Part shown: one piece after another, positions 39,343 through 48,378 of the stretch | Layout: each line of letters starts with the position of its first letter | Numbering within the stretch: position 1 is the stretch's first letter | Assembly: GCA_030148505.1 (NCBI GenBank) | Contig: JASBTI010000009.1 | Location: forward strand, 186,001 to 250,000 | Source of the DNA: Rhodanobacter sp. | GTDB lineage: Bacteria; Pseudomonadota; Gammaproteobacteria; Xanthomonadales; Rhodanobacteraceae | DNA length: 64,000 nucleotides | Direction: 5' to 3' | Made by a program: the position numbers and the translations under genes | The notes under the pieces: generated by a model | Told to the model about the DNA's origin: nothing | The model's input: the letters and a program-made list of their open reading frames with translations, nothing else | Databases searched by the model: none

Positions 39343-40890
39343 TTGAACCCTCGTTACCTGAGGCGATCTCAAAGCCGTCGCGCTTGCGCGCGTTCTCCAA
39401 GGGCGCTGGATGACTACCCAGGTGCCGTCGACCAGCCGTCGGCGAACAGTTCGGAGCGCTGGAGTCATCCCGCGCAGTTATGGATGCTGTTGGGCGTCAC
39501 CGTCGGGCTGAATTTCGCCTTCTACGGCTTTCGGGCGTTTCTGGCGCCTTATATCGCACAGCACTTCTACGCGAACCTTGGCGCCCTTGCTGCGCAGCGG
39601 CAAGCGGACCTGCTGACCAGCGGCTTCCTGGCGTTGATGTATGCGACGCCGATTATCGGTGGCTATGTGGCCGACAAGATCCTGGGTGAGACCCGGGCAC
39701 TGGCGATGTCCTTGTGGCTGGGGACGTTGTCGTTACTGTTGATGGCACTGCCGTCGCTGTTCGGATTCGAGCTGGGACTCGCCCTGTTCGCACTGGCGGC
39801 CGGCGTCGGTATTCCGCTGACCGTGCTGATCGGGCGCAACTACGTCCACGACGATCCGCGCCGCGAAAGTGGCTACACGCTGTACTACCTGGCGATCAAC
39901 CTGGGCTCTTTCATCACGCCGTTTGTCTGCGCCGATCTGATCGGCGCGCATTTTGGCTACCGCTGGGGTTTTGTCGCGGCCGCCGTGGGGATGGTGCTGG
40001 CGGCGTCTCTGTTCCAGTGGCGCAAGCACAAGTTGAATCCACTGCTGCCCAATGGCCCGCATTTGCGCGGCCCGGTAGCCATCGCGTGGGTACTGCTGGC
40101 GATGGCTCTGCTGGTGTATCCGACGGCGATCCTGCTGGCCTTTCCGACGGTACTGCGTTGGGCGATGTATGCGTTAATGGGCGTACTGGTGTTGTATTTC
40201 GTGATCCGTTGTACGCGGCGTGGCGATCGGCTGCAGACCCAGCGCTATCTTGCCCTGCTGTTGCTGTTTATTGCGCTGGTGGCGTTCTGGGCCTTCAGCC
40301 TGCAAGGCGTGACGTCGTTGAATTTTCTGGCTCGCGATCACGTCGATGCGCCATTCAACTACATGGTCTTCCAGTCCGCCAACCCCTTGTACATCCTGTG
40401 TTTTGCCCCGTTGCTGGCGTTGCTGTGGCCGTGGCTGGAGCGGCATGGACGCGATCCCTCCACGCCACGCAAGTTTGGCATCGGCCTGCTGCTAGTGGCG
40501 CTGAGCTATGGGCTGCTGGCGTATGCCATCAATCATTTGGTTGGCGTGGATGGGCGTATCGGTTGGTTGCCGCTGGCGCTGTGCTACCTATTGCAGACGT
40601 TGGGCGAGCTTGCACTGATGCCGATCGGCTATGCCCTGGTGGGCCAGTTGGCTGCGCCGGAAGAAGCCTCGCTGGCCATGGGAGGGTGGTTTTTCGGTAT
40701 GGCACTGGCGTATCAGTTGGCCGGTTGGATCGCCAACCGAACCCTGCGGGCACCGGGCGCCGGCGGTACCGGCGGCATTGCTGTCTATGCCCATGTCTAT
40801 GGGCAGCTGTTTGGCTGGGGTCTGGGCTTGGCGGCGCTATTCTTGTTGACCGCGCCGTGGATCCGGCGCTTGATGCATGGCGTGCACTGA
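39343..40890 (+). CDS. POT-family (PTR2) transporter, divergent paralogue
   Basis: 515-residue major facilitator protein with about 14 hydrophobic helices, in the proton-dependent oligopeptide transporter family by 'GGYVADKILG', 'GYTLYYLAINLGSFITP' and a C-terminal 'LGELALMPIGYALVGQLA'. The first-helix ExxER motif is replaced (VTVGLNFAFYG), and the conserved Lys of helix 4 is also absent. The only plausible start is TTG at 39343, with GGAGTGA just upstream overlapping the kynA stop, so translation is probably coupled to kynA. A role in tryptophan or peptide uptake is inferred from position. Confidence 0.85.
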   Translation: MNPRYLRRSQSRRACARSPRALDDYPGAVDQPSANSSERWSHPAQLWMLLGVTVGLNFAFYGFRAFLAPYIAQHFYANLGALAAQRQADLLTSGFLALMYATPIIGGYVADKILGETRALAMSLWLGTLSLLLMALPSLFGFELGLALFALAAGVGIPLTVLIGRNYVHDDPRRESGYTLYYLAINLGSFITPFVCADLIGAHFGYRWGFVAAAVGMVLAASLFQWRKHKLNPLLPNGPHLRGPVAIAWVLLAMALLVYPTAILLAFPTVLRWAMYALMGVLVLYFVIRCTRRGDRLQTQRYLALLLLFIALVAFWAFSLQGVTSLNFLARDHVDAPFNYMVFQSANPLYILCFAPLLALLWPWLERHGRDPSTPRKFGIGLLLVALSYGLLAYAINHLVGVDGRIGWLPLALCYLLQTLGELALMPIGYALVGQLAAPEEASLAMGGWFFGMALAYQLAGWIANRTLRAPGAGGTGGIAVYAHVYGQLFGWGLGLAALFLLTAPWIRRLMHGVH

Positions 40891-41015
40891 CGGCAACGCT
40901 GCGTCCGACCCCGCTGACGGCACGCGCTGGTCCAGCCAATTTGACGGCGGGCGCCAGTCCGGGTACATCTAATTGATCGCAAAATCCTGCGACACGCAGC
41001 TACGGGGGAAGACGC

Positions 41016-42527
41016 ATGGGTGACACCACCACGACCGACGCGGCCGCGCCGCTGCCGGAATATCCGCAGCTGCTCGGACACCCGAAGCCGCTGTGGATGC
41101 TGTTCATGGCCGAGTTCTGGGAACGTTTTGCGTTCTACGGCATGCGTTGGGCGCTGACCCTGTACATCGTGGCGCAATTCTTTGGTGGGGACGAGGCGGG
41201 CCAGGCGTCGGCAAGTCGCACCTATGGCGCCTACCTGGCCTTGGTCTATGCCACCGCGGTGTTCGGTGGCTATGTTGCCGACAAGGTGATCGGCTACCAG
41301 CGCTCGATTCTTCTCGGTGCCGTGGTGATGGCCAGTGGCCTGTTCATGGTGATGGTGCCGAACCACCAGATCTTCATGCTCGGCCTGGCTACGATCATCG
41401 TGGGCAACGGCCTGTTCAAGCCGAACATTTCCTCGATGGTCGGTCAGCTGTATGCCCCGGGTGACTCCCGCCGCGACCGCGGTTTCACGCTGTTCTACAT
41501 GGGTATCAATGCCGGTGCGCTGATCGCCCCGATCCTCACCAGCTACCTGGCCGAGAAGGTATTCGGCACGCCGCAGCACGACAACTACCACGTGGTGTTT
41601 GCCGCTTCCGGTGTCGGCATGCTGATCAGCCTGGTGTGGTTCTGGTTCGGCCGGCGACAGCTCGGCGAGATCGGTCGTCCGACCCCGGATATCGCCAATC
41701 CGATGCGCGTTGTCTATGTGGCGTGCGGTGTGCTGGTGGCGATCCCGCTGGTCTACCTGTTGATGGATCGTGCCGGCGCGGTGGTACTGCAATGGTTGCT
41801 GACGGCACTGTTTATCGGCGTCGGCGTGATGCTGGTGATCGAGGCAATCCGCACCGGCAAAGTGCAGATACAGCGGGTGATCGCGATGCTTATCATCTTT
41901 GCTTTCAACGTGCTCTTCTGGATGTTTTTCGAGCAGGCTGGCAGCTCGTTCAATTTCCTCGCGCAGAACATCGTGGACCGCCAGATGTTCGACGGCTGGT
42001 TGTTCCCGGTCGGCTGGTTCCAGTCGGTCAATCCCGTGGCGATCGTGTTGCTGGCGCCGTTGGTCACGCTGATCTGGGCATGGCTGGACAAGCGCGGCCG
42101 GGAGCCGTCGATTCCACGCAAGTTCGGCCTGGGTCTGGTCGGCAATGCCCTGGGCTTTGCGGTGCTGATGTATGCGTTGTCCAGCCTGGTGGGTGGCGAC
42201 GGCATGATTCCGCTGTGGACACTGGTGCTCTGCTACGTGCTGCAGACCGCCGGTGAGCTATGCCTTTCGCCGATCGGGTTGTCGATGGTGACCAAGCTGG
42301 CGCCGGTGCGCCTGGTCGGGCTGGGCATGGGTGGCTGGTTTCTCTCCACCGCGATCGGCAACAATCTGGCCGGCCTGTTCGCCGGTCATGTCAGCGGGGC
42401 CAGCGGCATGACCGTCAGCTCGGCGCTGGACGGCTACACCATGGGTTTCTGGATTTTACTGGGTGGGGGCGTGCTGCTGTTCTTGATTGCACCGCTGATC
42501 AACAAGTTGATGCACGGAGTGAGGTGA
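41016..42527 (+). CDS. POT-family proton-dependent di/tripeptide transporter
   Basis: 503-residue inner-membrane peptide:H+ symporter with about 14 helices. The canonical ExxERF motif is present in helix 1 ('AEFWERFAFYGMR'), 'GNGLFKPNISSMVG' supplies the helix-4 Lys, and 'GFTLFYMGINAGALIAP' is the PTR2 signature. GGGGGA lies upstream of the ATG. It follows its divergent paralogue by 125 bp; both end with nearly the same C-terminal residues (KLMHGVR versus RLMHGVH), which supports a tandem duplication. Confidence 0.92.
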   Translation: MGDTTTTDAAAPLPEYPQLLGHPKPLWMLFMAEFWERFAFYGMRWALTLYIVAQFFGGDEAGQASASRTYGAYLALVYATAVFGGYVADKVIGYQRSILLGAVVMASGLFMVMVPNHQIFMLGLATIIVGNGLFKPNISSMVGQLYAPGDSRRDRGFTLFYMGINAGALIAPILTSYLAEKVFGTPQHDNYHVVFAASGVGMLISLVWFWFGRRQLGEIGRPTPDIANPMRVVYVACGVLVAIPLVYLLMDRAGAVVLQWLLTALFIGVGVMLVIEAIRTGKVQIQRVIAMLIIFAFNVLFWMFFEQAGSSFNFLAQNIVDRQMFDGWLFPVGWFQSVNPVAIVLLAPLVTLIWAWLDKRGREPSIPRKFGLGLVGNALGFAVLMYALSSLVGGDGMIPLWTLVLCYVLQTAGELCLSPIGLSMVTKLAPVRLVGLGMGGWFLSTAIGNNLAGLFAGHVSGASGMTVSSALDGYTMGFWILLGGGVLLFLIAPLINKLMHGVR

Positions 42528-42539
42528 CGCCATGCGTTC

Positions 42540-42620
42540 TGTGTAGGAGCGCACCCTGTGCGCGATGTTCTTCGGGGGATGTGGCTTGGAAGCATCGCGC
42601 ACGGGGTGCGCTCCTACACA
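42540..42620. repeat. REP-type palindrome (GTAG-headed)
   Basis: Two 28-bp arms with one mismatch, headed TGTGTAGGAGCGCAC, flank a 25-bp middle. The arms start at the GTAG tetranucleotide typical of REP sequences in Xanthomonadales and pseudomonads that are spread by RAYT transposases. It fills the gap between the convergent transporter and marR genes. No RAYT gene is in the window. Confidence 0.85.
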
Positions 42621-42623
42621 CGT

Positions 42624-43085
42624 TTATGGCTGCAGTTTGTCCAGAATCCGGTTCAACCATACTTGCTCCTCGGCATCGAGCCTGGCCAGCACCTCGCGCT
42701 CGCGCGCCCGGGCCATCGGCGCTACCTCATCGTGCATGGTCCAGCCCGCCTCGGTCAGGCTCAGCACCGAGCGTCGCTTGTCATTGTCGTGGACCGCGCG
42801 ATCCACGCGGCCGGCCTCGACCAGTCGTGCCAGGGCGCGGCTGACGGCCACCTTGTCCATCGCGGTGCGCTCGGCGACCTCGCGTGCCGACAGTCCGTGA
42901 AACCGCGCCAGCACGGCCATCACGCGCCATTCGGTCATCGAAATGTCGTAGCGACGCTGATAGTCGTCGGCAATGGTCTGGCTAATGGTGTTGGACAGAA
43001 TTGACAGCCGATAGGGGAGAAAATTTTCCAACTGCAGGGGCGCGTGCTCAGCATGCGGGGAGGCGGGTTTGCGCGGGGCCGTCAC
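42624..43085 (-). CDS. MarR family transcriptional regulator (probable hpd repressor)
   Basis: Winged-helix regulator of about 153 residues: 'YRLSILSNTISQTIADDYQRRYDISMTEWRVMAVLARFHGLSAREVAERTAMDKVAVSRALARLVEAGRV' type core with the wing 'DNDKRRSVLSLTEAG'. I take the GTG at 43085 as the start, with AAGGA about ten bases upstream; the frame can extend to a TTG at 43133, inside the promoter region. It is divergent from hpd. An 18-bp inverted repeat lies over both predicted promoters, so it probably represses hpd and itself until an aromatic pathway metabolite appears. Confidence 0.85.
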   Translation of the reverse strand: MTAPRKPASPHAEHAPLQLENFLPYRLSILSNTISQTIADDYQRRYDISMTEWRVMAVLARFHGLSAREVAERTAMDKVAVSRALARLVEAGRVDRAVHDNDKRRSVLSLTEAGWTMHDEVAPMARAREREVLARLDAEEQVWLNRILDKLQP

Positions 43086-43098
43086 GATGGAATATTCC

Positions 43099-43133
43099 TT
43101 GCAATTAGTTTCAAATGTAACTATAACGGACAA
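43099..43133. promoter_or_regulatory. Divergent hpd/marR promoters with embedded MarR operator
   Basis: Forward: TTGCAA (43099-43104), 17 bp, TATAAC (43122-43127), reading into hpd. Reverse: TTGTCC (43128-43133 on the minus strand), 18 bp, ACTAAT (43104-43109), reading into the marR gene. The inverted repeat TAGTT-N8-AACTA at 43106-43123 sits in the spacer of the first and overlaps the -10 of the second. Binding there would block both. Confidence 0.72.
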
Positions 43134-43195
43134 TTATCAGGATGCAGGCATGCTTGAATGCCTGACATCGTGCACTGACTGACAGGAGATCGCCA

Positions 43196-44290
43196 ATGGA
43201 CGCGCAACCCAATCTTGGCATGCAGGTCACCACGTTCGACAATCCGATGGGTATCGACGGCTTTGAATTCGTCGAATTCGCCGTACCGGGCGGACACGCC
43301 AGCGAGCTGCATGCGTTGTTCAAGCGGATGGGTTTCAGTGCCGTACTCAAGCACAAATCCCGGCCGATTATCGTGTATCGGCAGAACGGCGTGAACTTTC
43401 TGCTCAACGAAGACCCGGATTCATTCGCCGCCGATTTTGCCGCACAGCATGGGCCCTGCGCCTGCGGCTTCGCGATCCGTTTCAAGAAGCCCGCGGACGA
43501 GGTGCTGGCCGCCGTGCTCGGCAACGGTGGCGAGGCGGTAACGCACAAAGCGTCCAGCAAGGCGGTGGCGGCACCGGTGATCAAGGGTATTGGCGATTGC
43601 ATGCTGTACCTGGTCGATCGCTACGGCGGTGCAGGCAGCGTCTACGACGCCGACTATGTGCCGATCGAAGGCGTCTCGCAGAACCCTCCCGGATTTGGCC
43701 TGACTTTTATCGACCATCTGACCCACAACCTGTATTTTGGCAACATGCAGAAATGGTCGGACTATTACGAGCGGCTGTTCAACTTCCGCGAGATCCGCTA
43801 CTTCGATATCCAGGGCGCCAAAACCGGCCTTGTCTCCAAGGCGATGACTGCACCGGACGGCGTGGTACGTATCCCGCTGAACGAGTCGAACGACCCGAAA
43901 AGTCAGATCAACGAATACCTCGACGCCTATCACGGCGAGGGTATTCAGCACATTGCCTGCTTCACCGACGATATCTACACCACGGTGGAGAAAATGCGTG
44001 ATGCCGGTGTGGAGTTCCTCGACACACCGGATGCGTATTTCGAGGTGATCGACGAACGCGTGCCAAATCACGGTGAGGACGTGCCGCGGCTGGCGAAAAA
44101 CAAGATCCTCATCGATGCTGACCTGGAGACTAAGCAGCGCAAACTGCTGCAGATCTTCACTCAGAATGCGATTGGCCCGATCTTCTTCGAGATCATCCAG
44201 CGCAAAGGCAACGAGGGCTTTGGCGAAGGCAATTTCCAGGCATTGTTCGAGTCGATCGAGCGCGACCAGATCAAGCGCGGGTTCCTGTAA
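43196..44290 (+). CDS. hpd: 4-Hydroxyphenylpyruvate dioxygenase
   Basis: Fe(II) enzyme that turns 4-hydroxyphenylpyruvate into homogentisate in tyrosine breakdown. It has two vicinal-oxygen-chelate halves. The iron ligands are His in '[13 protein letters not shown]', His in '[11 protein letters not shown]' and Glu in '[18 protein letters not shown]'. At 364 residues it is a normal bacterial form. GGAGATC precedes the ATG. It heads hpd-hmgA-fahA and is probably controlled by the divergent MarR. Confidence 0.96.
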   Translation: MDAQPNLGMQVTTFDNPMGIDGFEFVEFAVPGGHASELHALFKRMGFSAVLKHKSRPIIVYRQNGVNFLLNEDPDSFAADFAAQHGPCACGFAIRFKKPADEVLAAVLGNGGEAVTHKASSKAVAAPVIKGIGDCMLYLVDRYGGAGSVYDADYVPIEGVSQNPPGFGLTFIDHLTHNLYFGNMQKWSDYYERLFNFREIRYFDIQGAKTGLVSKAMTAPDGVVRIPLNESNDPKSQINEYLDAYHGEGIQHIACFTDDIYTTVEKMRDAGVEFLDTPDAYFEVIDERVPNHGEDVPRLAKNKILIDADLETKQRKLLQIFTQNAIGPIFFEIIQRKGNEGFGEGNFQALFESIERDQIKRGFL

Positions 44291-44469
44291 CTCCCGAAAG
44301 CCCTCTTGTTGCGTGGCGTGAGAAGCATGCTGTGAAGATCCCGCGTTGTGGGGACAATAGCTGTTCTGCAACGGATGCATGTGGTGCTGGAAGCGACGTG
44401 CGTTTCGCTGAAAGCGCGATCCCAGCCCTCGCCCGGCGGACGAGAAGTTTGACAGTCAGAGGCACACGT

Positions 44470-45828
44470 ATGTCCACGATGATCAGCAAGGGTTATCAAC
44501 CCGGCTTCGGCAACGAGTTCGCCAGCGAGGCGATTCCCGGCACCCTGCCCGACGGGCAGAACTCGCCGCAACGGGTAGCGCATGGCCTGTACGCGGAGCA
44601 GTTGTCCGGCACCGCCTTCACCGCCCCGCGGCACAACAACCGGCGTAGCTGGTTGTACCGGATTCGCCCGGCTGCGGTGCATCAGCCGTTTCGGTCGCTG
44701 GCACACGCCTCGTTCCACAATCGCTTTGATGAAGCGCCAGCGACGCCGAACCAGCTGCGCTGGGACCCGCCACCGCTCCCCGATCGGCCGATGGACTTCC
44801 TCGATGGCCTGGTTACCCTGGCGGGCAACGGGGGCGCAGACGAGCAGGCCGGTATCGGTATCCATCTTTATACCGCCAACCGTTCGATGCAGGGGCGCTA
44901 CTTCTACGATGCCGATGGTGAGCTACTGATCGTGCCGCAACTCGGCCGATTGCGATTCGTCACCGAGCTGGGCGTGCTTGAACTCGAGCCGCAGGAGATT
45001 GCGGTGGTCCCGCGCGGTGTGCGTTTCCGCGTGGAGCTTGCCGATGGCAACGCTGCTGCACATGGAGGTGCGAATGCCACGGGCGCAGGAAGCGCAGGAG
45101 TGGTTCGTGGTTACGTCTGCGAGAACTTCGGTGCCGTGCTGCGGCTGCCGGAGTTGGGTGCGATTGGTTCCAACGGGCTGGCCAACACGCGCGACTTCCT
45201 CACGCCGCGCGCGGCGTACGAAGATGTCGAGGGCGAATTCGAGCTGATCGCGAAGTTCCAGGGTGCATTGTGGTCGGCGAAGATCGGCCACTCGCCGCTC
45301 GATGTGGTCGCCTGGCACGGCAATTACGCACCCTACAAATACGACCTGCGCCGATTCAACGCCCTTGGTTCGATCAGCTACGACCACCCGGATCCATCGA
45401 TCTTCACGGTGTTGACCTCGCCCAGTGACACCCCCGGGACGGCCAACCTGGACTTTGCCATCTTTCCGCCGCGCTGGCTGGTGGCGCAGCATACGTTCCG
45501 GCCGCCGTGGTTCCATCGCAACGTGGCCAGCGAATTCATGGGCCTGATTGCTGGCGTGTATGACGCCAAGGCCGAGGGTTTTCTGCCCGGTGGCGCGTCG
45601 CTGCACAATTGCATGAGCGGCCACGGGCCGGATGCTGCCACGTTCGAGAAGGCTTCGCGGGCCGACCTGAGTACGCCGGATGTGATTGGCGACACCATGG
45701 CCTTCATGTTCGAGACGCGCAAAGTCATCCGGCCAACTGCGCAAGCCATGGCCGCGCCGCAGCTGCAGTCCGATTATCACCAATGCTGGCAGGGCATCGT
45801 CAGGCATTTCGACCCATCGAAGGCCTGA
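44470..45828 (+). CDS. hmgA: Homogentisate 1,2-dioxygenase
   Basis: Opens the homogentisate ring to maleylacetoacetate. The N-terminus '[26 protein letters not shown]' is diagnostic, with 'RSWLYRIRP' and an iron site in the C-terminal part ('[28 protein letters not shown]' plus '[13 protein letters not shown]'). The ATG at 44470 matches the family start; the frame is open further upstream to 44332, within the 179-bp gap after hpd. Length 452 aa. fahA follows after 29 bp; the isomerase gene usually found in this pathway is not here. Confidence 0.95.
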   Translation: MSTMISKGYQPGFGNEFASEAIPGTLPDGQNSPQRVAHGLYAEQLSGTAFTAPRHNNRRSWLYRIRPAAVHQPFRSLAHASFHNRFDEAPATPNQLRWDPPPLPDRPMDFLDGLVTLAGNGGADEQAGIGIHLYTANRSMQGRYFYDADGELLIVPQLGRLRFVTELGVLELEPQEIAVVPRGVRFRVELADGNAAAHGGANATGAGSAGVVRGYVCENFGAVLRLPELGAIGSNGLANTRDFLTPRAAYEDVEGEFELIAKFQGALWSAKIGHSPLDVVAWHGNYAPYKYDLRRFNALGSISYDHPDPSIFTVLTSPSDTPGTANLDFAIFPPRWLVAQHTFRPPWFHRNVASEFMGLIAGVYDAKAEGFLPGGASLHNCMSGHGPDAATFEKASRADLSTPDVIGDTMAFMFETRKVIRPTAQAMAAPQLQSDYHQCWQGIVRHFDPSKA

Positions 45829-45857
45829 GCGCCGCATCGTTACTGAGTGGAGAATTC

Positions 45858-46844
45858 ATGAAACTGGGTACCCTGAAAGAAGGCGGTCGCGACGGTACGC
45901 TCATCGTGGTCAGCCGTGACTTGAAGCAGGCAGTAAAGGCCGTCGGCATTGCACCAACCCTGCAGGCGGCTCTGGATGACTGGTCCAATGCCGCGCCCCG
46001 GCTGAATGCGTTGTCCGACCAGCTCAACGGGGGAACCGCGAGTGAGGCGTTTGCCTTGAAGATGGGGTCGCTGGCCTCGCCACTGCCGCGCGCCTACGAA
46101 TTCGTCGACGGATCCGCGTACCTGCCTCACGTTGAGCGCGTGCGACGTGCGCGTGGTGCCGAGGTACCCGAGTCGTTCTACACCGATCCGCTGATGTACC
46201 AGGCCACCAGCGCCGGCTTCCTCGGTCCGCGTGATCCCGTAGTGGTGCCCAGCGAGGACTTCGGCATCGACCTCGAAGCCGAGGTGGTCGTGGTCACTGA
46301 CGATGTGCCGATGGCCACAACGCCGATGCAGGCTACCGCACATATCCAGCTGATCGGGCTGGTCAACGATGTAAGTCTGCGCGGGTTGATTCCCGGCGAG
46401 TTGGCCAAGGGCTTCGGTTTCCTGCAGTCGAAACCGCGTTCGGCACTGTCGCCGGTACTGGTGACGCCTGATGAACTTGGCGATGCCTGGCATGGCGACA
46501 AGCTGCACCTGCCGATGCGCACCTGGTTGAACGACACCTGGTTCGGCGAAGCCGACTGTGGCGTCGACATGCAGTTCAGCTTTGCCGAATTGGTCGCCCA
46601 TGTCGCCAGGACCCGGCCTTTGACCGCTGGCACCATCATCGGCTCGGGTACCATCGCCAACCAGGACACGGCTAAGGGCGCGTCCTGCCTGGCCGAGCAG
46701 CGCACCGTGGAAACCCTGCGTGACGGCCAGCCGAGCACGCCCTTCCTGAAATTCGGCGATCGTTTGCGTATCGACGTTACCGATCACGCGGGGGCATCGA
46801 TTTTCGGCTCGATCGAGCAGACCATTGTGTCGCAGAAGGGCTGA
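45858..46844 (+). CDS. fahA: Fumarylacetoacetate hydrolase
   Basis: Last enzyme of tyrosine catabolism, releasing fumarate and acetoacetate. It has a small N-terminal domain and the FAH beta-roll with metal ligands in 'GIDLEAEVVVVTDDVP' and 'LVNDVSLRGLIPGELAKGFGFLQSKP', then 'TIIGSGTIAN' near the C-terminus. Its 328 residues fit the bacterial two-domain form. GGAG lies before the ATG at 45858. Acetoacetate and fumarate feed central metabolism. Confidence 0.93.
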   Translation: MKLGTLKEGGRDGTLIVVSRDLKQAVKAVGIAPTLQAALDDWSNAAPRLNALSDQLNGGTASEAFALKMGSLASPLPRAYEFVDGSAYLPHVERVRRARGAEVPESFYTDPLMYQATSAGFLGPRDPVVVPSEDFGIDLEAEVVVVTDDVPMATTPMQATAHIQLIGLVNDVSLRGLIPGELAKGFGFLQSKPRSALSPVLVTPDELGDAWHGDKLHLPMRTWLNDTWFGEADCGVDMQFSFAELVAHVARTRPLTAGTIIGSGTIANQDTAKGASCLAEQRTVETLRDGQPSTPFLKFGDRLRIDVTDHAGASIFGSIEQTIVSQKG

Positions 46845-46907
46845 GGCAAACCGGTACTGGAGGGGATCAGGCCAAGCTGTCGGTGGGAGAGTCAAAAGCG
46901 TTTTGAG

Positions 46908-46921
46908 TTGACTAGGGTCAA
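46908..46921 (+). promoter_or_regulatory. FNR-type box upstream of hemN
   Basis: TTGAC-TAGG-GTCAA is a perfect 5-bp-arm palindrome like the FNR/ANR site TTGAT-N4-ATCAA with C/G at the fifth position. Its centre is 42.5 bp before the hemN ATG. CAGACT (46944-46949) sits where a class II -10 is expected. The implied transcript would start within one or two bases of the ATG. Confidence 0.68.
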
Positions 46922-46956
46922 GGCGCTCTTGTACGGGGGTCCTCAGACTTGCTGGC

Positions 46957-48354
46957 ATGAACCATGTCATTGCCGCCCCTGAATTTGATCCTGCTCTGAT
47001 TGCGCGTTACGACATCAACGGTCCGCGCTATACCAGTTATCCAACCGCACCTCAGTTTCGCCATGATTTCGACGAAGCGGCGTTGCGCGCGGCGATTCGT
47101 GCATCTAATGAGGAGCCTATCCCTCGGCCATTGTCCTTGTACGTACACGTGCCTTTCTGCATGAGCCCGTGTTTCTATTGCGGTTGCAATCGTGTCATTA
47201 CGCGTGACATCGGCAAGGCAGATCGCTACCTCGAACGTCTGTATCGTGAAATCGAACTGGCTGCACCGCTGTTCGATCGCGATCGCCCGGTGCGGCAGTT
47301 GCACTTTGGGGGAGGGACGCCGAACTTTCTTGATCTTCCGCGTATGCGCGAGCTGATGGAGTCGCTGGCGCGGAACTTCAGTTTCAGTCACCAAAGCCAG
47401 CGCGAATACGGCATCGAAATCGATCCCCGCTTCGCCGACAGCGACTACATTCGCGGTTTGGCGGAGCTGGGTTTCAACCGCCTGTCGGTAGGTATTCAGG
47501 ATTTCGACCCGGTCGTGCAGCAGGCGGTGAATCGCATCCAGAGTGTGGCGCAGACGCGTGAAGTGCTGGAGGCGGCGCGGAGCGCGGGTTTCGCTTCGGT
47601 GAGCGTCGACCTGATCTACGGCTTGCCGCAGCAGTCGCTGGCCGGTTTTGACCAAACCCTGACGGAGGTGATCGAACTGGTCCCCGATCGTGTGGCGGTA
47701 TACGGCTATGCGCACTTGCCCGCGCTGTTCAAGGCACAGCACCAGATCGATGCGAAAGAATTGCCCGATCCGGCGACCCGACTGGCGCTGTTCGGGCATG
47801 CGCTGGAGCGACTGTCTGCCGCCGGTTACGTCTACATCGGGATGGATCATTTTGCCCGTGCCGACGACGCGCTGGTACATGCGCAGCGAAAGGGTACCCT
47901 GCAACGTAATTTCCAGGGCTACTCCACCCATGGCGACTGCGACCTCATCGGACTGGGCGTCAGTGCGATAGGACGGATCGGCAACAGCTACACGCAAAGC
48001 GCGCGCGATCTAGCCGGCTACTACGCTGCACTGGACGCAGGCCGATTGCCGATCATGCGCGGCCTTGAGCTCAATCAAGACGATGTGATCCGTGGTGAGC
48101 TGATCGGTGAATTGATGTGCCACGGCGTCCTGGACATGCCAGCATTTGCAGCGCGTCATCGACTGCTTTTTGACGTGTATTTTTCAGCTGAGCTTCGCCG
48201 CCTGAGGGCCTTGGCCGAAGACGGCCTGGTGACATTGGATGCCCGGTTTATCCGTGTTACCCCGCGGGGGCGGTTGTTGTTGCGTATAATCGCCATGTGC
48301 TTCGATGCGTATCTGGAGGAAGCACAGACGGCGAGCTACTCACGCACAATCTGA
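46957..48354 (+). CDS. hemN: Oxygen-independent coproporphyrinogen III oxidase
   Basis: Radical SAM enzyme that makes protoporphyrinogen IX without oxygen, serving haem synthesis under anoxia. The 4Fe-4S/SAM motif is 'VPFCMSPCFYCGCN' and the glycine-rich SAM motif is 'LHFGGGTPNFL'; the N-terminus 'NGPRYTSYPTA' is typical of true HemN rather than HemW. Its 465 residues are normal. No Shine-Dalgarno is visible at the ATG, which agrees with a leaderless transcript from the FNR-type promoter. fnr paralogue 1 starts 24 bp downstream, so the two form an operon. Confidence 0.95.
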   Translation: MNHVIAAPEFDPALIARYDINGPRYTSYPTAPQFRHDFDEAALRAAIRASNEEPIPRPLSLYVHVPFCMSPCFYCGCNRVITRDIGKADRYLERLYREIELAAPLFDRDRPVRQLHFGGGTPNFLDLPRMRELMESLARNFSFSHQSQREYGIEIDPRFADSDYIRGLAELGFNRLSVGIQDFDPVVQQAVNRIQSVAQTREVLEAARSAGFASVSVDLIYGLPQQSLAGFDQTLTEVIELVPDRVAVYGYAHLPALFKAQHQIDAKELPDPATRLALFGHALERLSAAGYVYIGMDHFARADDALVHAQRKGTLQRNFQGYSTHGDCDLIGLGVSAIGRIGNSYTQSARDLAGYYAALDAGRLPIMRGLELNQDDVIRGELIGELMCHGVLDMPAFAARHRLLFDVYFSAELRRLRALAEDGLVTLDARFIRVTPRGRLLLRIIAMCFDAYLEEAQTASYSRTI

Positions 48355-48378
48355 CGGGCGCTTCACAGGTTTTCCGAT

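Noticed and set aside
43086-43133. TTG start at 43133 for the MarR gene
   Set aside because: It would put the predicted promoter and operator inside the coding sequence; the GTG at 43085 has an AAGGA upstream.
44449-44459. TTGACAGTCAG before hmgA as an FNR box
   Set aside because: The half-sites are separated by one base, not four, and as a -35 it would put the -10 inside the gene.
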